A stretch of 41,486 nucleotides of DNA from Pseudomonadota bacterium (lineage in GTDB: Bacteria; Pseudomonadota; Gammaproteobacteria; Burkholderiales; Casimicrobiaceae): NCBI GenBank assembly GCA_018241765.1, contig JAFEDD010000035.1, forward strand, positions 9,412-50,897. Reading direction: 5' to 3'. Position numbers and translations under genes: made by a program. A model generated the notes under the pieces. The model saw only the letters and a program-made list of their open reading frames with translations. It was not told where the DNA came from and searched no databases. Of this stretch, positions 1-7,708 are shown piece by piece. The number at the start of each line of letters is the position of its first letter. The first letter of the stretch is position 1.

Positions 1-2982
1 GCCGCCGAGCAGGGCGCCGAGCGCGCGGAACGGCGCGCTGACGATCTTGCCGAGCACGTTGGTGATGGCCTTCCAGACCAGTTGCCCGAACGAGAACTGC
101 GGATCGTCGAGCGAGCCCTGCACCGGCAACCCGAGTTCGATGACGCCGTTGCCGTCCGCCAGCAGGGCGACGGCGAGATCGAGCGGAAGGCTGGTCGCAT
201 CCTTGCTCTCGACGCGCTCGCCGAGCCGCAGGTTGTCGATGACGATCTGGTTCTCACCCTTCAGCCTGCGATCGACGACCTTGTATTCGAGTTCGAGCGA
301 GAGTTTGCCGCCATCGATGCGGCGGCCGGCGAACTTGCCGGAGTACGGCGTCAGGCTCGCCATGTCGAGATTGCGAAAACTCGCCTTCAGATCGGTGTAT
401 TGGGCCGCAGCCATCGGCGCCACAGTACCCGACAGCCGCGCCAGACCGTATTCATCGACCTTGCCCTCGAGCGCAACCTCGGCGCGGGCGGCGCCGTCGC
501 TGGCAATGCCGACGATGAGCCCCGAGAGGTCGGACACGCGGGTGCCGAACTGCGGCCGCAACGACAGATCGGCATAGTGGATGTCGCCGCCACTCACCTG
601 CATGCGATCGATGCGAACGTCGAGGTTCGAACTCGGCGCATCGACCGGCAGCGGTGCCTGCTTCGACACCGCGCCATCGTTGCCGATCTGCGTGAGGTTC
701 AGCGTGCCATCTTCACCAATGATGATTTCGCCACGCGGCGCATCGAGGAGCAGATCGGCCAATGCCGCGCGGGCGCGACCAGCGGCCCAATCGAAGCTCA
801 GGTTCTGGCTCGACAAGTCGGCCCACTGCGCGAACGGTTTGCCGCTCGCGCGGTCGTCGATACGCACCTCGCGCACGGCCGCATTGCCGGTAAAGCGCAT
901 CGACGGCGTCGGGTTTGCGGTTTCCAGCGTCACCCGCCCATGCAGCGCGGCCACGCCCGAAGCAAGCGCGAGTCGCGTCGAACGGGCGAGATAGGGGGAA
1001 TACGGCGCGAGCTTCAACCCCTCGCCGTCGATGTCGCCCTCGCCGCGACCTCGCGCGAGGTCATGACGCCATTTGACGCCGACCTCCCCGCCGTGGCCGA
1101 GCGTTGCCCGCGCCGTCACGTCGAGCGGTTTGGTCGGTGGCCACGTGGCGCGCCCTGCCGTCGCCGACAGCGCATCGAGCGTATGCGTCAGCGGAACCTG
1201 CAACGTGGCGTCGGTCAGCGTGATGCGCCCCTCGCTGAGTGCGATGCCGGGCATCGCCAGCGTGGGTGCGCGGCCATCATGGGCTGTCCTCGCGCTCTCG
1301 CGCGCGCCGGCTTCCGGCGCTGCCGATTGCAGGCGACGCTGCACATCGAGGCCGTCACGATCGAGCGACAGCGCGATCTGCGGCGCGATGATGTCGAGCT
1401 TGGGCAACTCGATCGTCGGGGCCGGCCACGCGAGCTTGAAGGGTGCCGCGCGAACTTCTCGTGCGGCGAGCCAAGGCGTGCTCGCCGTCGCGTCACGCAG
1501 CGACAGATCGCTCACGGCCAGGCGCTGACCGGTGACGGCCACGCGCGGCACGTCCGCGAGGTCGACCTCGGCCGCCAACGCGGCGCCGAGCTTGAAATCG
1601 GCGCGCTGCGCGCTGGCGAACGACGCATCGAGCAGGCCCACACGTGCATCATCGGTCGCCACTTCGCCGAGGCTGAGCCGCCACGGCGGCGGCGCGTCCT
1701 TTGTCGCCGTCACGCCGCTGGCGCTCGACTCGGTGGCGGCGACCGGTGATGGCGACGCGGCGGCCGCGCTCGCTGTGAACGGCAACACGACCGAGCCATT
1801 GGCGGCGCGCTCGAGCATCATCTGCGCGCCCGCCACCCGCAACGCCGGCACGACGACCCGGCGCTCCGCAACCTCCACGGTGATCGGTTGCACGGTCGCC
1901 ACTTCGGCAATCGTCGCCAGCGGCGTCTTCCCTTTTTGGGCGGCGGCCCGCGCTTCGATGGCCGTCAACTTCACCGACAGCGGCAGCACCGCCAGCAAGT
2001 GCTGGTCGCGGCCCTCGACGCGCGTCTTCGCCCACGATGCGGAGAGCGGCGCCACGTGCAGCGCCCGCATTTGCACGATGTCGCCTCCTTGCGAGAGTGC
2101 CGGGGCATCGATGTCGAGCGCGCCATCCCCAATGCCGAGCGCTGCGACATCGGTGCCGAAGACCGCGCTGTATCCGGCCTGAAGATTCGCCGTGCCATCG
2201 ATATTGAACGGCAGAGGGTGCGCCAAGAGCGTCGCAAGTCGGCTCAGCGGCAAGCGTCCGATGCGAAGCTGCCCCGAACTCTCGATCGGATTGAGCCCCA
2301 CGCGCCCCTGCCAGTGCACGCGCGTCTTGTCGTCGAGCGTGGCGTCGAGCGTGTACTCACCGCGATCGCGCGGCAACGTCGACAGGCGCTCGATGGCGAA
2401 TGAAAGTGGTGCCAACGTCAGCCGATCGGCTCCGGTGTCGGCGCGCTCGTCACGCAAATGAAACGCGCCCTCGGTCACCTTCACATCGGTCAGCACGACG
2501 CGCGGCAGCGTATCGCTTTGCGCGTCGCTACCGTGCGGCAGTGCCGCGATGAAGCGTTGCCAGTCGAGCGATCCGCTGCGGTCGATCTGGGCAAACACCT
2601 GCGGCCGGATCAGCGCGATGCGTTGCGTCGTCCACGCAACGTGGGCGAGCGACGACCAGGCCCCACGCACGTCCAGCCCATCGAAGCGTGCGAGCACGCG
2701 GTCGCCATCGGCGAGTTTCACATCACCGAGCTTGAGTTCGAGCGTAAAGGGATTGAAGGATGCGCGGCCGACGACGAGTTCGCGCCCCGTCTTTTGTTGT
2801 ACCCAGCGCGGCAACCACGACTGCAAAGCCCACGGCACACTGAGCGCCAGTTGCGCCACCAGCACAGCGCCCGTCGCGAGCGCGATGAGAGCCCATCGCC
2901 ACCCTCGGCGGCGAGCGCGCGGCGCCGCCGCGGCAAGGCTGGGTGATGACGGATCGCGCGTAGCGGAATCAGACTCGGCCAT
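1..2982 (-). CDS. DUF748 / AsmA-like envelope protein (partial, C-terminus beyond window)
   Basis: The frame is open on the minus strand from ATG at 2982 to the window edge, giving about 994 residues and no stop. Residues around 30-55 form one hydrophobic segment (ALIALATGAVLVAQLALSV) after a basic, Ala/Pro-rich N-terminus, as in inner-membrane-anchored AsmA-like proteins. The part nearest the edge carries recognisable DUF748 signatures: KVVDRRLKGENQIVIDNLRL, GNGVIELGLPV, then GSLDDPQFSFGQLVWKAI followed by SAPFRALGALLGG. Members of this family are large periplasm-spanning proteins, and related AsmA-like proteins are implicated in lipid or envelope transport; the exact role here is unknown. 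Family members often exceed 1,000 residues, so a C-terminal piece lies outside. A long antisense frame over the same region (82-1749) is Arg-rich noise. The start is supported by the N-terminal membrane segment. Confidence 0.88.
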   Translation of the reverse strand, partial: MAESDSATRDPSSPSLAAAAPRARRRGWRWALIALATGAVLVAQLALSVPWALQSWLPRWVQQKTGRELVVGRASFNPFTLELKLGDVKLADGDRVLARFDGLDVRGAWSSLAHVAWTTQRIALIRPQVFAQIDRSGSLDWQRFIAALPHGSDAQSDTLPRVVLTDVKVTEGAFHLRDERADTGADRLTLAPLSFAIERLSTLPRDRGEYTLDATLDDKTRVHWQGRVGLNPIESSGQLRIGRLPLSRLATLLAHPLPFNIDGTANLQAGYSAVFGTDVAALGIGDGALDIDAPALSQGGDIVQMRALHVAPLSASWAKTRVEGRDQHLLAVLPLSVKLTAIEARAAAQKGKTPLATIAEVATVQPITVEVAERRVVVPALRVAGAQMMLERAANGSVVLPFTASAAAASPSPVAATESSASGVTATKDAPPPWRLSLGEVATDDARVGLLDASFASAQRADFKLGAALAAEVDLADVPRVAVTGQRLAVSDLSLRDATASTPWLAAREVRAAPFKLAWPAPTIELPKLDIIAPQIALSLDRDGLDVQRRLQSAAPEAGARESARTAHDGRAPTLAMPGIALSEGRITLTDATLQVPLTHTLDALSATAGRATWPPTKPLDVTARATLGHGGEVGVKWRHDLARGRGEGDIDGEGLKLAPYSPYLARSTRLALASGVAALHGRVTLETANPTPSMRFTGNAAVREVRIDDRASGKPFAQWADLSSQNLSFDWAAGRARAALADLLLDAPRGEIIIGEDGTLNLTQIGNDGAVSKQAPLPVDAPSSNLDVRIDRMQVSGGDIHYADLSLRPQFGTRVSDLSGLIVGIASDGAARAEVALEGKVDEYGLARLSGTVAPMAAAQYTDLKASFRNLDMASLTPYSGKFAGRRIDGGKLSLELEYKVVDRRLKGENQIVIDNLRLGERVESKDATSLPLDLAVALLADGNGVIELGLPVQGSLDDPQFSFGQLVWKAITNVLGKIVSAPFRALGALLGG

Positions 2983-3033
2983 GGCCGCATTTTGGCAAAT
3001 GCGTGCCGGTGGCAATACGGCTCGCCGTCAGCG

Positions 3034-3085
3034 CACAAAATTTCTGACGGACTCCCTCGATTCCACTTCGTTGCATCGAGGCTAC
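3034..3085 (+). repeat. Solo right end of the MITE/REP-like element
   Basis: The sequence CACAAAATTTCTGAC, a short spacer, and then a hairpin-forming unit at 3055-3081 (CCTCGAT pairing with ATCGAGG) followed by CTAC match the right ends of the elements at 3200-3516 and 28063-28317. Read on the minus strand the unit starts with GTAG, the foot tetranucleotide typical of REP elements. No matching left half is seen beside it, so this looks like a decayed or solo end. It lies about 50 bases upstream of the DUF748 start. Confidence 0.75.
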
Positions 3086-3146
3086 GGTTGCCATATGCGC
3101 TTGTCGTGCGGTGTTGCCAAGTAGAGCGGCGCTTCACCGGCACTGC

Positions 3147-3194
3147 CCATCGACGGCGCCCGCCGCGAGCACGGACAGCGTCGTCAGTTCGTAG
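3147..3194. repeat. Direct repeat copy 1 (matches 3797-3860)
   Basis: The segment beginning CCCATCGACGGCG and ending GCGTCGTCAGTTCGTAG recurs in the same orientation at 3797-3860, where it overlaps the stop codon of the secreted-protein gene at 3850-4404. The second copy has about 15 extra bases in the middle. Copy 1 ends five bases before the left terminus of the element at 3200. It may be the remnant of a duplicated 3' end of that gene, or a duplication linked to insertion of the element. Confidence 0.6.
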
Positions 3195-3199
3195 CAAGC

Positions 3200-3516
3200 G
3201 TAGCCTCGGGCAACGAAGTGGAATCGAGGGGCGCTACAGCACGCCCATGACCGTGTCGGCGGTTCGCTCGATGGCCGTAGACGGTTGGTCATGGTAGAGA
3301 AGTCGGAGCCGTTTTGCGGCAGCGATGGTCAGAAGGGGATTTTTGTTGGGTTTGGTATCGTGTGTCTCGCCGCTTGCGTTGTAGCGCCATGCGTTCAAGC
3401 AACCCTCCGAGTTCCACTTATCTTTCGGGGTTTGCTGTCTTGACGAATGCGGCCACCTCTCGCACACAAAATTTCTGACTGGCTCCCTCGATTCGACTTC
3501 GTTGCATCGAGGCAAC
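3200..3516 (+). mobile_element. MITE-like non-autonomous element, copy A, with REP-type terminal inverted repeats
   Basis: The left terminus (3200-3229) is GTAG followed by an imperfect palindrome ending AATCGAGG. The right terminus (3486-3516) is the inverted equivalent, CCTCGATTC to ATCGAGGCAAC. Each terminus can itself fold into a hairpin. The subterminal left block (3231-3322) and right block (about 3456-3485, including CACAAAATTTCTGACTGGCTC) recur inverted at 28063-28317. In an 83-base stretch of the left block I count 72 identities to the other copy by hand. The middle (about 3325-3455) is AT-richer and not conserved. No transposase is encoded. The flanks GCAAGC and GCTTGC extend the terminal inverted repeat in this copy. 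Confidence 0.75.
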
Positions 3517-3849
3517 GCTTGCTGAGCAACCGGAACCACCGCCAGATCCCGAGGAGTACGTTTGGTGGTAACTCACGTTCATGGAGGCCAATGATGTTTC
3601 GGATAATGCGTGCGTCGACTGAAACGCGCGCGCTTTCTCGTCGGAAGAGGGATATCACGGACGTGTACCACGTGGTCGTCACCGCGATCGACAGCAAGGG
3701 TCGCATAAGTCACCACTAGCGCTCGAACGAAGCCTGTTCTTCATCGCCACCCCCAGGGTGGTCTACGGGGGTGACAACCACCCTGACGCATGGGACCCAT
3801 CGAAGGCGTCCGCCGCGCGCACGGCGTGCAGTGGGCACGGGCGGCGTCG
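3517..3849. other. Gene-free stretch of the accessory islet
   Basis: No convincing gene lies here. Short open frames cross the stretch on both strands (for example minus-strand frame 3706-3395 and plus-strand frame 3447-3719), but they run into the repeat element and show no recognisable domain or ribosome binding site. The only structure seen is a GC-rich inverted repeat at 3755-3784 plus the second direct-repeat copy from 3797. Confidence 0.5.
3755..3784 (-). terminator. Possible stem-loop downstream of the secreted-protein gene
   Basis: AGGGTGGT at 3755-3762 pairs perfectly with ACCACCCT at 3777-3784 across a 14-base loop, about 65 bases after the stop of the minus-strand gene at 3850. 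An alternative stem, CCACCC (3747-3752) with GGGTGG (3756-3761), competes with it. No T-run follows on the minus strand, so an intrinsic terminator is uncertain. Confidence 0.3.
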
Positions 3850-3860
3850 TCAGTTCGTAG
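3797..3860. repeat. Direct repeat copy 2 (matches 3147-3194)
   Basis: Shares CCCATCGA-GGCG-CCGCCGCG at its left and GCGTCGTCAGTTCGTAG at its right with copy 1, with additional bases between. Its right end overlaps the last four codons of the gene ending at 3850. Together the two copies bracket the MITE-like element at 3200-3516. Confidence 0.6.
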
Positions 3861-4404
3861 GCGTGTCTGCGCGAACGATTCTCAATACGCCGTCGCCGTC
3901 AAAGTCAAACGACAAACCAAATTCAATCTTGTGTTTCGAAACAAAATCCAGCCCGCTCATTATCGTTTGGCCGCCAATATCGTTCCAGTCGACGATTTGC
4001 CAACATGTTGCGCATCCGCTGCGTTTCCTCAATTTGTTGAGCACCGTAATTTTACCGTCGGTACGCTTGATACCCACAGGCAATACACCACGGTAGTTTG
4101 GGACGTCGGGAATGATGACGCGACCCAGCATCGAGCCCGACATCAAGTAGAGCGCGCCATCGGCACCTCGGTACTCGCAGTCAAACGCGGAACGTCGCAA
4201 GTCCTCAACACATTGCTCGGGTTTTTCTTTTATCAATGGTCGAGGTAATGCCGCAAATTGTCCACCAATGACTCCCTTTGCCAGGACCAGTTTTCCCTCA
4301 CGATCCGAAATTTGTTTGCGCATAGATTCCTTTGCGCCAACCGTTACAGTCGCGATAGGAAAGGCAAGAAATATCGCTACGAGCGGTCGAAGCAAGTGGT
4401 TCAT
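3850..4404 (-). CDS. Secreted protein of unknown function, partner of the M23 peptidase
   Basis: 184 residues; I do not recognise the family. The start at 4404 is chosen because it gives a clear signal peptide (MNHLLRPLVAIFLAFPIATV, likely cut after TVGA near residue 24) and has GGAGG six bases upstream. A longer frame to 4503 would bury the signal. The mature part has four cysteines (about residues 65, 76, 131, 134), the last two as CATC, an even number compatible with disulfides, and an acidic DFDGDG stretch near the end. The start overlaps the stop of the upstream M23 peptidase as TGATG, so the two are probably co-translated. The base composition is noticeably less GC-rich than the housekeeping neighbours, which suggests acquisition. 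An immunity role toward the peptidase is inference from layout only. Confidence 0.7.
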   Translation of the reverse strand: MNHLLRPLVAIFLAFPIATVTVGAKESMRKQISDREGKLVLAKGVIGGQFAALPRPLIKEKPEQCVEDLRRSAFDCEYRGADGALYLMSGSMLGRVIIPDVPNYRGVLPVGIKRTDGKITVLNKLRKRSGCATCWQIVDWNDIGGQTIMSGLDFVSKHKIEFGLSFDFDGDGVLRIVRADTPTN

Positions 4405-4919
4405 CAATGCCTCCACCATGCACCCCGAGACGGGACCGCAGGAGGTCTGGAAAGATACGTCCACGGGCTGGCAACTCGTCCACCCATGGAGACCGGAAGA
4501 CATGAGCCAACACGTACTTCGAAATGAAGATGTACCCGTGCAACGCTCGGCGTGTTGCCACTATCGCCCATCAGCGCAACCAATTGGCCTGCTTTTATTG
4601 CTGATCCGGGTGCCACCAAGATCTGCTGCAAGTGCGCATAAACACTGAATATCTTGCCCGCATGCTCGATCGCCAGGATGTTGCCGTAGTCGTTGCTGGG
4701 ATTCGGCTGCAAATTGAATACCACGCCATCGGCTGCTGCAACGATGCCCGCGCCGAGGTGGCCCGAAATATCAATGCCATTGTGTGCGCCGTGTCCACGT
4801 GCGTCGCCGAACTGGCCTCCTCCTTGACGTACTGCTGGAACACGCTCGTTCAGTCGATAGTGCCCCGGGACTGGCCAAGCCCATCCCGTATCCGATTTTC
4901 TGATTGCCGCCTGAGTCAT
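4404..4919 (-). CDS. Small M23-family metallopeptidase without signal peptide
   Basis: 171 residues from ATG 4919, with GGGA about eight bases upstream. The M23 (LytM/lysostaphin-type) zinc site is intact: HNGID gives His46 and Asp50, YAHL gives His96, and HLH gives His130 and His132. Family members are peptidoglycan cross-link or stem-peptide endopeptidases. The protein is almost a bare catalytic domain with a short N-terminus (TGWAWPVPGHYRLNERV) and no signal peptide or membrane segment, which is unusual for an enzyme whose substrate is periplasmic. An upstream extension to 5153 is Arg-rich and implausible. The stop overlaps the start of a secreted protein (TGATG). This could be an effector delivered by a secretion system with its immunity protein, a lysis protein, or a degraded housekeeping peptidase. 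Confidence 0.8.
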   Translation of the reverse strand: MTQAAIRKSDTGWAWPVPGHYRLNERVPAVRQGGGQFGDARGHGAHNGIDISGHLGAGIVAAADGVVFNLQPNPSNDYGNILAIEHAGKIFSVYAHLQQILVAPGSAIKAGQLVALMGDSGNTPSVARVHLHFEVRVGSCLPVSMGGRVASPWTYLSRPPAVPSRGAWWRH

Positions 4920-5177
4920 AAGTATTTCCCAACGAAAGCCATTTGTGTCGGGGCCGCGAAAGCCCTTGCAATACCGTCGCGCCGAGAAGGGCGTGACACG
5001 TTTCGCTCCAGAAAAACGCAGGCGTTCCGCCGTCGGGCGAAACGGCGCGCTGCGATGACCACGACGGGCAAAACCCCGACGGCTCCAAGTGAGGCCGGGA
5101 GTATGTGCCCTTGTCATTGCGTGTTGCCGGTCCGGTCGCGTCTGACCGGCCATGCCAACCGTGAGCGTCCGCTGCTG

Positions 5178-6308
5178 TCACAGCGCGTGCAGCGCGTCTC
5201 CCATGCGTGCCCGGTACCACTCATGGAAGTGCTGCATGCCGTCTTCCATCGGGCTTTGGTAGGGCCCGACCTCGACCTTGCCCTGACGCCACAGTGCGCG
5301 GCGACCACCGTCCATGCGCACGCCAATCTCGTCGTCCTCGACGCAGGTTTCCATGTAGGCCGCCTGCTGCGCGGCGATGAAATCGGGCTCGAACAGCGCA
5401 ACCTCTTCGGCGTAGTAGAACTCGACCACGTTCAAGGTTTTCTGAACGCCCTGCGGCCACAGTGACGAGACGACCAGCGTGTGCGGATACCACTCGACGG
5501 TGATGTTCGGGTAGTAGGTGAGCCAGATGGCACCGCGTTCGGGCGGAACGCCCTGCCGAAAGCGCAGCACTTGGTCATGCCAGCGCTGGTAGGTCGGAGA
5601 GCCGGGCTTGTCGAATGCGCTCGACACGCCGACCGTCTGCACCGAGAAGTCACCGCCCCATTCCCAGGCGAGATCGTCGCAGGTCACGAAGTGTCCGAGC
5701 CCCGGGTGGAACGGGCCGACGTGATAGTCCTCGAGATAGACCTCGACGAAGGTCTTCCAGTTGTAGTCACAATCGTGGGCGATCGCGCGGTCGAACACGT
5801 AGCCGGAAAAGTCGAGCGCCTGCCGCGTCGTCGCCGCAAGCGAGGCGAGATCGACCACCGGGTCGCGCGCGCCATCGAAGAGCATGCCGTTCCACTGGCG
5901 AAGCGGACGGTTCTCGAGGTGCAGTGCGGGATTGCACGGGAAGTGCGGCGCGCCGATCAGTTGCCCCTCGGGCGTATAGGTCCAGCGGTGCACCGGACAG
6001 ACCACGTTGCCGCCGTTCTCGGCCAGTGAGCCGCGCCCGGTCAGCATCAACGCCTGGCGGTGCCGGCAGACGTTGGAGATCAGGTTGATGCCGCGTTCGC
6101 TGCGAACCAATGCCTGACCGTCGTGGCGGTTGGCCAGGACGGCGAAGTCGCCGACCTTGGGCACCATCAGCTCGTGCCCGACGTAGCCGGGGCCGGCAGC
6201 GAACAGCAGTTCGCGCTCGCGGGCGAGCAAGGCCTCGTCGAAATAGGCGGCGGGAGGGAGTTGAGAGACCGGCGCAGACAGTTCTGCGGCGGAAAGCAGG
6301 CGGCTCAT
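5178..6308 (-). CDS. Rieske [2Fe-2S] aromatic-ring-hydroxylating-type oxygenase, alpha subunit
   Basis: 376 residues. The N-terminal Rieske domain has the CxH-CxxH cluster ligands Cys81/His83 (CRH) and Cys104/His107 (CPVH). The C-terminal catalytic domain has the mononuclear iron histidines in EDYHVGPFH (His196, His201), with a likely acidic third ligand in EDDEIGVRMDGG near residue 330. The start at ATG 6308 has AAGGG seven bases upstream; the longer frame to 6434 adds 42 residues without domain content. The family uses electrons from a reductase to hydroxylate or demethylate aromatic or quaternary amine substrates, but no reductase or beta subunit lies nearby, so the substrate cannot be named. 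It is divergent from xseB-ispA-dxs, an arrangement I recall from Burkholderiales genomes. Confidence 0.88.
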   Translation of the reverse strand: MSRLLSAAELSAPVSQLPPAAYFDEALLARERELLFAAGPGYVGHELMVPKVGDFAVLANRHDGQALVRSERGINLISNVCRHRQALMLTGRGSLAENGGNVVCPVHRWTYTPEGQLIGAPHFPCNPALHLENRPLRQWNGMLFDGARDPVVDLASLAATTRQALDFSGYVFDRAIAHDCDYNWKTFVEVYLEDYHVGPFHPGLGHFVTCDDLAWEWGGDFSVQTVGVSSAFDKPGSPTYQRWHDQVLRFRQGVPPERGAIWLTYYPNITVEWYPHTLVVSSLWPQGVQKTLNVVEFYYAEEVALFEPDFIAAQQAAYMETCVEDDEIGVRMDGGRRALWRQGKVEVGPYQSPMEDGMQHFHEWYRARMGDALHAL

Positions 6309-6576
6309 CGCAGACCCTTTCCAGTCACAGGAGTTAACCCAACACAAACCAGGTGCAATTAACGGAAGGCACCCAACCTTTGCTAAGTCAACCTCTGCCC
6401 CGAAGCGAGCGGCGGCCGGAGGCTGCATCGACAAACGCTTTGATTATCCCATGAACGCCTGTGTCAGTCGGCCCGGCGGCCGTCGGCCAGCAGCGGCAAG
6501 ACCCGTAAAATGACCCGTTTGCGCAGACGATGGCGTTGACGATCGCCTCGTCGCGCCCCGAGCTTCACACCGCACC

Positions 6577-6798
6577 ATGGCCAAACCCGTTGCCCCAACC
6601 TTCGAAGCCGCGCTCGGCGAACTGGAAAAGCTGGTCGCCGACCTCGAAGGCGGCCGCCTGCCGCTTGCCGATTCGCTCGCCGCGTACAAGCGCGGCGCCG
6701 AACTGCTGAAGTACGCGCAGGCGCAGCTCGCCCAGGTCGAGGCGGAGGTGCGCGTGCTCGAGGGCGATCTGCTGAAGCCGTTTCAGCCGGAGCCATGA
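6577..6798 (+). CDS. xseB: Exodeoxyribonuclease VII small subunit
   Basis: 73 residues, normal for XseB. The family core is visible: FEAALGELEKLVADLEGG, then LPLADSLAAYKRGAELLK and a coiled-coil-like tail. XseB binds in multiple copies along the large subunit XseA to form exonuclease VII, which degrades single-stranded DNA in the cytoplasm. xseA is not in the window. The stop overlaps the start of ispA by four bases (ATGA), the classical xseB-ispA-dxs operon. Confidence 0.95.
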   Translation: MAKPVAPTFEAALGELEKLVADLEGGRLPLADSLAAYKRGAELLKYAQAQLAQVEAEVRVLEGDLLKPFQPEP

Positions 6799-7694
6799 AC
6801 GACGTCTCGCCGCCGGTGATCACGCTTGCCGACTGGAGCGCGCAACATCGCGCTCGCGTCGAGCGCGTGCTCGAGCAGGCGCTGCCGCGAGGCGAACTCG
6901 CCTCGGGACGACTGTGTGAGGCGATGCGCTACAGCGCGCTCGGCGGCGGCAAGCGACTGCGCGCGCTGCTCGCCTATGCCAGTGCCGAGGCGCTCGGCGC
7001 CGAGCCGGAACTGGCCGATCCTGCCGCCGCCGCGGTCGAGCTGATCCACGCCTATTCGCTGATTCACGACGATCTGCCGTGCATGGACGATGATGCACTG
7101 CGGCGCGGCAAGCCAACGAACCACGTCGCCTTCGGCGAGGCGACGGCGATGCTCGCGGGCGACGCCATGCAACCGCTCGCCTTCGCCGTGCTGCTCGCCG
7201 CGCCGGCAGCGCCGCGCGCCCTGGTGGCGGCAACGGCGGCGCTGGCGAAGGCGTCCGGCGCGAGCGGCATGGCCGGCGGCCAGGCCATCGACCTCGCCAA
7301 CGTGGGCCACGCGATGACCCGCTCGGCGCTCGAGGAGATGCACGCGATGAAGACGGGCGCCATGTTCGAGGCGGCGGTCACGCTGCCGGCACTGCTCGCC
7401 GGCGCCGACGACGCGACGCTCGACGCATTGACGCGCTACGCCCGCGCGGTCGGGCTCGCCTTTCAGGTGCTCGACGACGTCCTCGACGCCACCGCCGACA
7501 CCTCGGCGCTGGGCAAGACGGCGGGCAAGGACGCGGCCGCCGACAAACCGACCTTCGTCACGCTGATGGGCGTGGTGGGCGCACGGGACCATGCCGAACG
7601 CCTGACCGCCACGGCCGTCGCGGCGCTGCCGGGGCATCTGCGTGGCGCGCGACTTGCGGCGCTGGCGCAATCCATGGCCGGACGACAGGCCTGA
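6795..7694 (+). CDS. ispA: Farnesyl diphosphate synthase (polyprenyl synthetase)
   Basis: 299 residues. The enzyme condenses IPP with DMAPP and GPP to give FPP for undecaprenyl phosphate, quinones and heme O. The allylic-substrate motif GGKRLRALL is followed by the first Asp-rich motif [10 protein letters not shown] (Asp92, Asp93, Asp98, Asp99), GQAIDL and [12 protein letters not shown], and the second Asp-rich motif FQVLDDVLD (Asp227, Asp228, Asp231). The short C-terminal region ([15 protein letters not shown]) is typical of the bacterial short-chain type. It lies between xseB (ATGA overlap) and dxs (14-base gap), so FPP synthesis is coexpressed with the first step of the MEP pathway. Confidence 0.95.
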   Translation: MNDVSPPVITLADWSAQHRARVERVLEQALPRGELASGRLCEAMRYSALGGGKRLRALLAYASAEALGAEPELADPAAAAVELIHAYSLIHDDLPCMDDDALRRGKPTNHVAFGEATAMLAGDAMQPLAFAVLLAAPAAPRALVAATAALAKASGASGMAGGQAIDLANVGHAMTRSALEEMHAMKTGAMFEAAVTLPALLAGADDATLDALTRYARAVGLAFQVLDDVLDATADTSALGKTAGKDAAADKPTFVTLMGVVGARDHAERLTATAVAALPGHLRGARLAALAQSMAGRQA

Positions 7695-7708
7695 ACGGAG
7701 TCGATGCG

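Noticed and set aside
82-1749. Long plus-strand open frame of 555 codons at the left end
   Set aside because: Antisense to the DUF748 gene; the translation is Arg/His-rich with no domain, typical of a high-GC shadow frame.
3395-3706. Minus-strand frame beginning MRPLLSIAVTTTWYTSVISL
   Set aside because: The first part looks mildly hydrophobic, but the frame continues into the repeat terminus, has no clear ribosome binding site and no recognisable family.
4920-5177. Possible gene or extended M23 N-terminus between the peptidase and the Rieske gene
   Set aside because: Translations are Arg/Pro-rich with no domain. A 6-base stem at 5132-5137/5144-5149 has no T-run, so it is not called a terminator.
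6309-6576. Promoter for xseB in the 268-base divergent gap (TTGACG at 6536-6541; TAAAAT at 6506-6511)
   Set aside because: Neither hexamer has a partner at proper spacing, so no promoter is called; no gene is seen in the gap either.
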